From assembly GCF_001643235.1 (NCBI RefSeq), contig NZ_LQWY01000021.1:1-64000 (forward strand): a stretch of DNA of 64,000 bases, in the 5' to 3' direction. Under the pieces are notes generated by a model that worked only from the letters and a program-made list of their open reading frames with translations, was not told where the DNA came from and did not search any database. Positions 61,371 through 64,000 of the stretch are shown here, piece by piece. The stretch is from Domibacillus aminovorans. GTDB lineage: Bacteria; Bacillota; Bacilli; Bacillales; Domibacillaceae. Numbering within the stretch: position 1 is the stretch's first letter; every line of letters begins with the position of its first letter. A program made the translations under genes and the position numbers.

Positions 61371-62630
61371 ATGATTAAGATGGATCAATATGTAGAACAT
61401 ATCCAAAAGCATGCTGTTCGTTTTATCAATGCAGCCGATTTAGAGCCGTTAATAAAAGACGCAAGTCACGCTCAGTATGTCTTGCTTGGAGAGGCTTCTC
61501 ACGGGACATCCGAGTTTTACACGACCCGTGCTGAAATCACAAAAAAACTGATTGAAGAACATGGTTTTTCTTTTGTTGCGGTGGAAGGAGATTGGCCGGC
61601 TTGCTTTGAAGTTAATCGCTATATTAAAGGACATACCCCTGAGTATACGAATGCAGAGGCAGTATTACATTCCTTCAACCGGTGGCCTGCCTGGATGTGG
61701 GCCAATGAGGAAGTCGCACATCTTGTTGATTGGCTTCGTGCTTTTAATGAAAACCAAAAAACCGCAGATAAACTCGTCGGATTTTATGGATTGGATGTGT
61801 ATAGCCTGTGGGAGTCGATGGAAGCCATCATTCATTACTTGGAAAAGACCAAATCTCCTGATGTAGAAAAAGCGAAGCAGGTGTTTGAATGCTTTGAACC
61901 GTTTCATCGACAAGCGGAACAGTATGGCATTTCGGCTGCTTTTTATGGCGAAAGTTGTATACAAGAAATCATGGGCCTTCTTCAAACGATCCACCAAAAC
62001 AAACATTCATATGGCGGCGATCTTGAGTCCGCCCTTAATATGCAGGTAAACGCTCTCGTTGCAAGCAATGCAGAGGCTTACTACCATGCCATGGTTACAA
62101 ACGGAAATGAGTCATGGAATATTCGGGACCGGCATATGGTCGAAGCCCTTGACTATATCGGACATTATTACGGAAAAGAAGCAAAAGGGATCATTTGGGA
62201 ACATAACACCCATATTGGAGATGCCCGCGCTACAGATATGGCAAACGACGGAACGGTCAATGTCGGCCAGCTCACCCGTGAAAAATATGGGCAAGAAAAC
62301 GTGTATGCGATCGGTTTCGGCACGCACCATGGCAACGTGATAGCCGCCCAGAAGTGGGGAGATGCGGCAGAAGTAATGACAGTTCCAAAAGCGGAGAAAG
62401 AAAGCTGGGAGGACTTAGTTCATCAAGCAGGGCCTTATAATAAATACATCCTATTTACGGAAGAAAACCAGCATGTGTTTCGAGATACACTAGGACACCG
62501 TGCCATTGGCGTCGTGTATCATCCTGAAAGGGAACAGCTTGGTAATTACGTCCCTTCCCGCCTCTCAGAAAGATATAATGCCTTTATCCATATAGAGAAA
62601 ACAAAAGCATTATCTCCCTTCACCTTTTAA
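61371..62630 (+). CDS. erythromycin esterase-family protein
   Basis: The 419-residue protein has the EreA/B-like plan: LLGEASHGTSEF (Glu and His of the active site, about 40-52), VAVEGDWPACFEVNRYI (about 70-86), WEHNTHIGDARAT (His near 283) and GFGTHHGNVI. True macrolide esterase activity is not shown for most members in Bacillus. The ATG at 61371 follows GGGGTGATG; earlier ATG/GTG codons at 61362-61365 lie in the site itself. Confidence 0.85.
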   Translation: MIKMDQYVEHIQKHAVRFINAADLEPLIKDASHAQYVLLGEASHGTSEFYTTRAEITKKLIEEHGFSFVAVEGDWPACFEVNRYIKGHTPEYTNAEAVLHSFNRWPAWMWANEEVAHLVDWLRAFNENQKTADKLVGFYGLDVYSLWESMEAIIHYLEKTKSPDVEKAKQVFECFEPFHRQAEQYGISAAFYGESCIQEIMGLLQTIHQNKHSYGGDLESALNMQVNALVASNAEAYYHAMVTNGNESWNIRDRHMVEALDYIGHYYGKEAKGIIWEHNTHIGDARATDMANDGTVNVGQLTREKYGQENVYAIGFGTHHGNVIAAQKWGDAAEVMTVPKAEKESWEDLVHQAGPYNKYILFTEENQHVFRDTLGHRAIGVVYHPEREQLGNYVPSRLSERYNAFIHIEKTKALSPFTF

Positions 62631-62713
62631 CGAAAACGAGCAGAGGCTAAAATGAATGGAATATTTTATTGAAAATATGGGAATCGTAGAGAGAGGTTAC
62701 AAGGATTCTCCTT

Positions 62714-62741
62714 GTTTCAAGAAATTGCCGATCTATACTAT
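62714..62741 (+). promoter_or_regulatory. possible catalase promoter
   Basis: TTGTTT (about 62713-62718) and TATACT (about 62735-62740) are 16 bases apart, with an inverted repeat CAAGGATTCTCCTTG just upstream (62699-62713). No PerR box is visible. Confidence 0.35.
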
Positions 62742-62755
62742 ACTGAGGAGGGCAA

Positions 62756-64000
62756 ATGGTGACAAAAGATCAATCCAATCGTGACAATCAAAAAACGAAT
62801 GTTGAAAATGAAGACACATTGACAAACAGACAGGGACATCCAGTTACGAATAATCAAAACATCCGAACAGTCGGAAATCGCGGCCCTGCTGCGTTAGAAA
62901 ACTATGATTTCATCGAAAAAATTAGCCATTTTGATCGAGAGCGTATTCCTGAACGTGTGGTTCATGCACGCGGTGCTGGTGCGCACGGTTATTTCGAAGC
63001 CTATGGAACAGCTGGAGACGAGCCTGTTTCGAAATATACACGCGCGAAATTATTTCAGGAAAAAGGGAAACAAACACCTGTTTTCGTTCGTTTTTCATCG
63101 GTTATCCACGGTGGTCATTCGCCAGAAACGCTTCGTGACCCGCGTGGATTTGCCGTTAAATTTTATACAGAAGACGGAAACTGGGATTTAGTTGGAAACA
63201 ACTTAAAAATTTTCTTTATCCGTGATGCAATGAAATTCCCTGACATGATCCATGCCTTTAAACCGGATCCCATTACGAATCTTCAAGATGGAGAACGATT
63301 TTTCGACTTTTGCGCAAGTTCCCCTGAATCCTTCCATATGGTGACGTTTGTTTATTCACCGTGGGGCATTCCGGCGAACTACCGCATGATGCAAGGCTCT
63401 GGCGTGAATACGTATAAATGGGTCAACAGCAAAGGCGAAGCCGTACTTGTTAAATATCACTGGGAACCAAAGCAAGGCATTAAAAACTTGACGCAAAAAG
63501 AAGCGAGCGAAATTCAAGCGACCAATTTTAATCATGCGACTCAAGATTTGTATGATGCCATTGAGCGCGGCGATTATCCGGAATGGGAACTGCTCGTCCA
63601 AGTCATGAGCGATGATGAGCATCCGGAACTAGATTTTGATCCGCTTGATGATACGAAACTGTGGCCAGAAGATAAGTTCCCGTGGCTACCTGTCGGTAAA
63701 ATGACCTTAAATAAAAACCCGGAAGATTACTTTACCGAAGTGGAACAATCCGCATTCGGTACAGGCGTCCTCGTTGACGGTCTCGATTTTTCGGATGACA
63801 AAATGCTTCAAGGTCGGACGTTTTCATATTCAGACACGCAGCGCCATCGCGTAGGTGCGAATTATTTGCAGCTGCCGATTAATGCGCCGAAAAAACGGGT
63901 TGCGACGAATCAAAGCGGGGGACAAATGCAATATAAAGTAGACCGTGCCCCTGGTCAAAACCCTCATATTAACTATGAGCCATCGATTTTGGGCGGACTA
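62756..64000 (+). CDS. heme catalase, N-terminal 415 codons
   Basis: The gene starts with ATG at 62756 behind GAGGAGGG and runs off the window. It has the catalytic His in [14 protein letters not shown] (near residue 73), the conserved [21 protein letters not shown], Asn in DLVGNN (near 145) and the proximal heme region not yet reached. A 40-residue Asn/Gln/Asp-rich N-terminus precedes [13 protein letters not shown]. It is a monofunctional, clade 3-like catalase that dismutates hydrogen peroxide. The C-terminus is outside the window. Confidence 0.9.
   Translation, partial: MVTKDQSNRDNQKTNVENEDTLTNRQGHPVTNNQNIRTVGNRGPAALENYDFIEKISHFDRERIPERVVHARGAGAHGYFEAYGTAGDEPVSKYTRAKLFQEKGKQTPVFVRFSSVIHGGHSPETLRDPRGFAVKFYTEDGNWDLVGNNLKIFFIRDAMKFPDMIHAFKPDPITNLQDGERFFDFCASSPESFHMVTFVYSPWGIPANYRMMQGSGVNTYKWVNSKGEAVLVKYHWEPKQGIKNLTQKEASEIQATNFNHATQDLYDAIERGDYPEWELLVQVMSDDEHPELDFDPLDDTKLWPEDKFPWLPVGKMTLNKNPEDYFTEVEQSAFGTGVLVDGLDFSDDKMLQGRTFSYSDTQRHRVGANYLQLPINAPKKRVATNQSGGQMQYKVDRAPGQNPHINYEPSILGGL

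Noticed and set aside
1-64000. rRNA, tRNA, tmRNA or CRISPR array
   Set aside because: I saw no such sequence or regular repeat-spacer pattern on either strand.

Overview
The window looks like the chromosome of a low-GC, spore-forming member of the Bacillaceae. The signs are a Spo0E-like phosphatase, a YtpB-type terpene synthase, a complete Des/DesK/DesR membrane-fluidity system, a gcvT-gcvPA-gcvPB operon, cold-shock and YdjO proteins, strong GGAGG-type ribosome binding sites, frequent TTG/GTG starts and dense rho-independent terminators. I found no rRNA, tRNA, CRISPR array or prophage block. Most genes lie on the minus strand in short operons. Layout: 0-6.3 kb holds the broken start of a nicotinate phosphoribosyltransferase gene, a CNNM/CBS membrane protein, a PdaC-like deacetylase, and a cbiMNQO cobalt-uptake operon behind a cobalamin riboswitch with an attenuator. 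A decayed CbiW-like ferredoxin gene lies inside that leader. 6.4-12.5 kb holds a YkoG/YkoH-type two-component system with two PepSY proteins, a TetR regulator, a nitroreductase, a DinB-fold protein and a methyltransferase. 12.8-17.5 kb holds a terpene synthase, an exported CAP-domain protein, an ABC exporter with a Fur-like box, an IS3 transposase fragment and a HesB-like protein. 17.6-22.2 kb holds the glycine cleavage genes and an amidase-domain protein. 22.2-26.7 kb is a patchwork of small genes, two structured minus-strand non-coding stretches that end in terminators, a frameshifted lipoprotein gene, and an FMN/F420-type oxidoreductase gene interrupted at a TCAT tetranucleotide repeat. 26.7-39.8 kb holds PpnP, AsnO-like asparagine synthetase, a HEPN-like protein, an ArsR/SRPBCC pair, a large hybrid sensor kinase, a glutathione peroxidase-OhrR operon, TerD, an SGNH hydrolase and an M48 protease. 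39.9-41.4 kb is a TnpB-only IS200/IS605-group element. 41.4-51.8 kb holds a MOSC protein, a KtrB-KtrA potassium channel pair, a PAP2 phosphatase, a VCBS/TPR-like protein, the des-desK-desR cluster, an aldose epimerase and an MltR/HEPN-like protein. 52-64 kb holds a cold-shock protein, an SOS-type recA encoding an unusually short RecA, a DnaQ-BRCT fusion, an HNH nuclease, a sensor kinase paired with a Med-like BMP-family protein, a decayed membrane protein gene, a DksA/YteA protein, an erythromycin esterase-like protein and the first 415 codons of a heme catalase. Themes are metal and redox homeostasis (cobalt, probable iron control, OhrR/Gpx, catalase), envelope sensing (four histidine kinases) and gene decay. 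The points most worth a second look are the kinase plus Med-like pair, the RecA lacking an acidic tail, the TCAT repeat at a frameshift, the two orphan structured RNAs, the TnpB element, and several operators readable directly from the sequence (11-bp-spaced repeats before the PepSY gene, OhrR-like, DesR-like, LexA-like and Fur-like sites).
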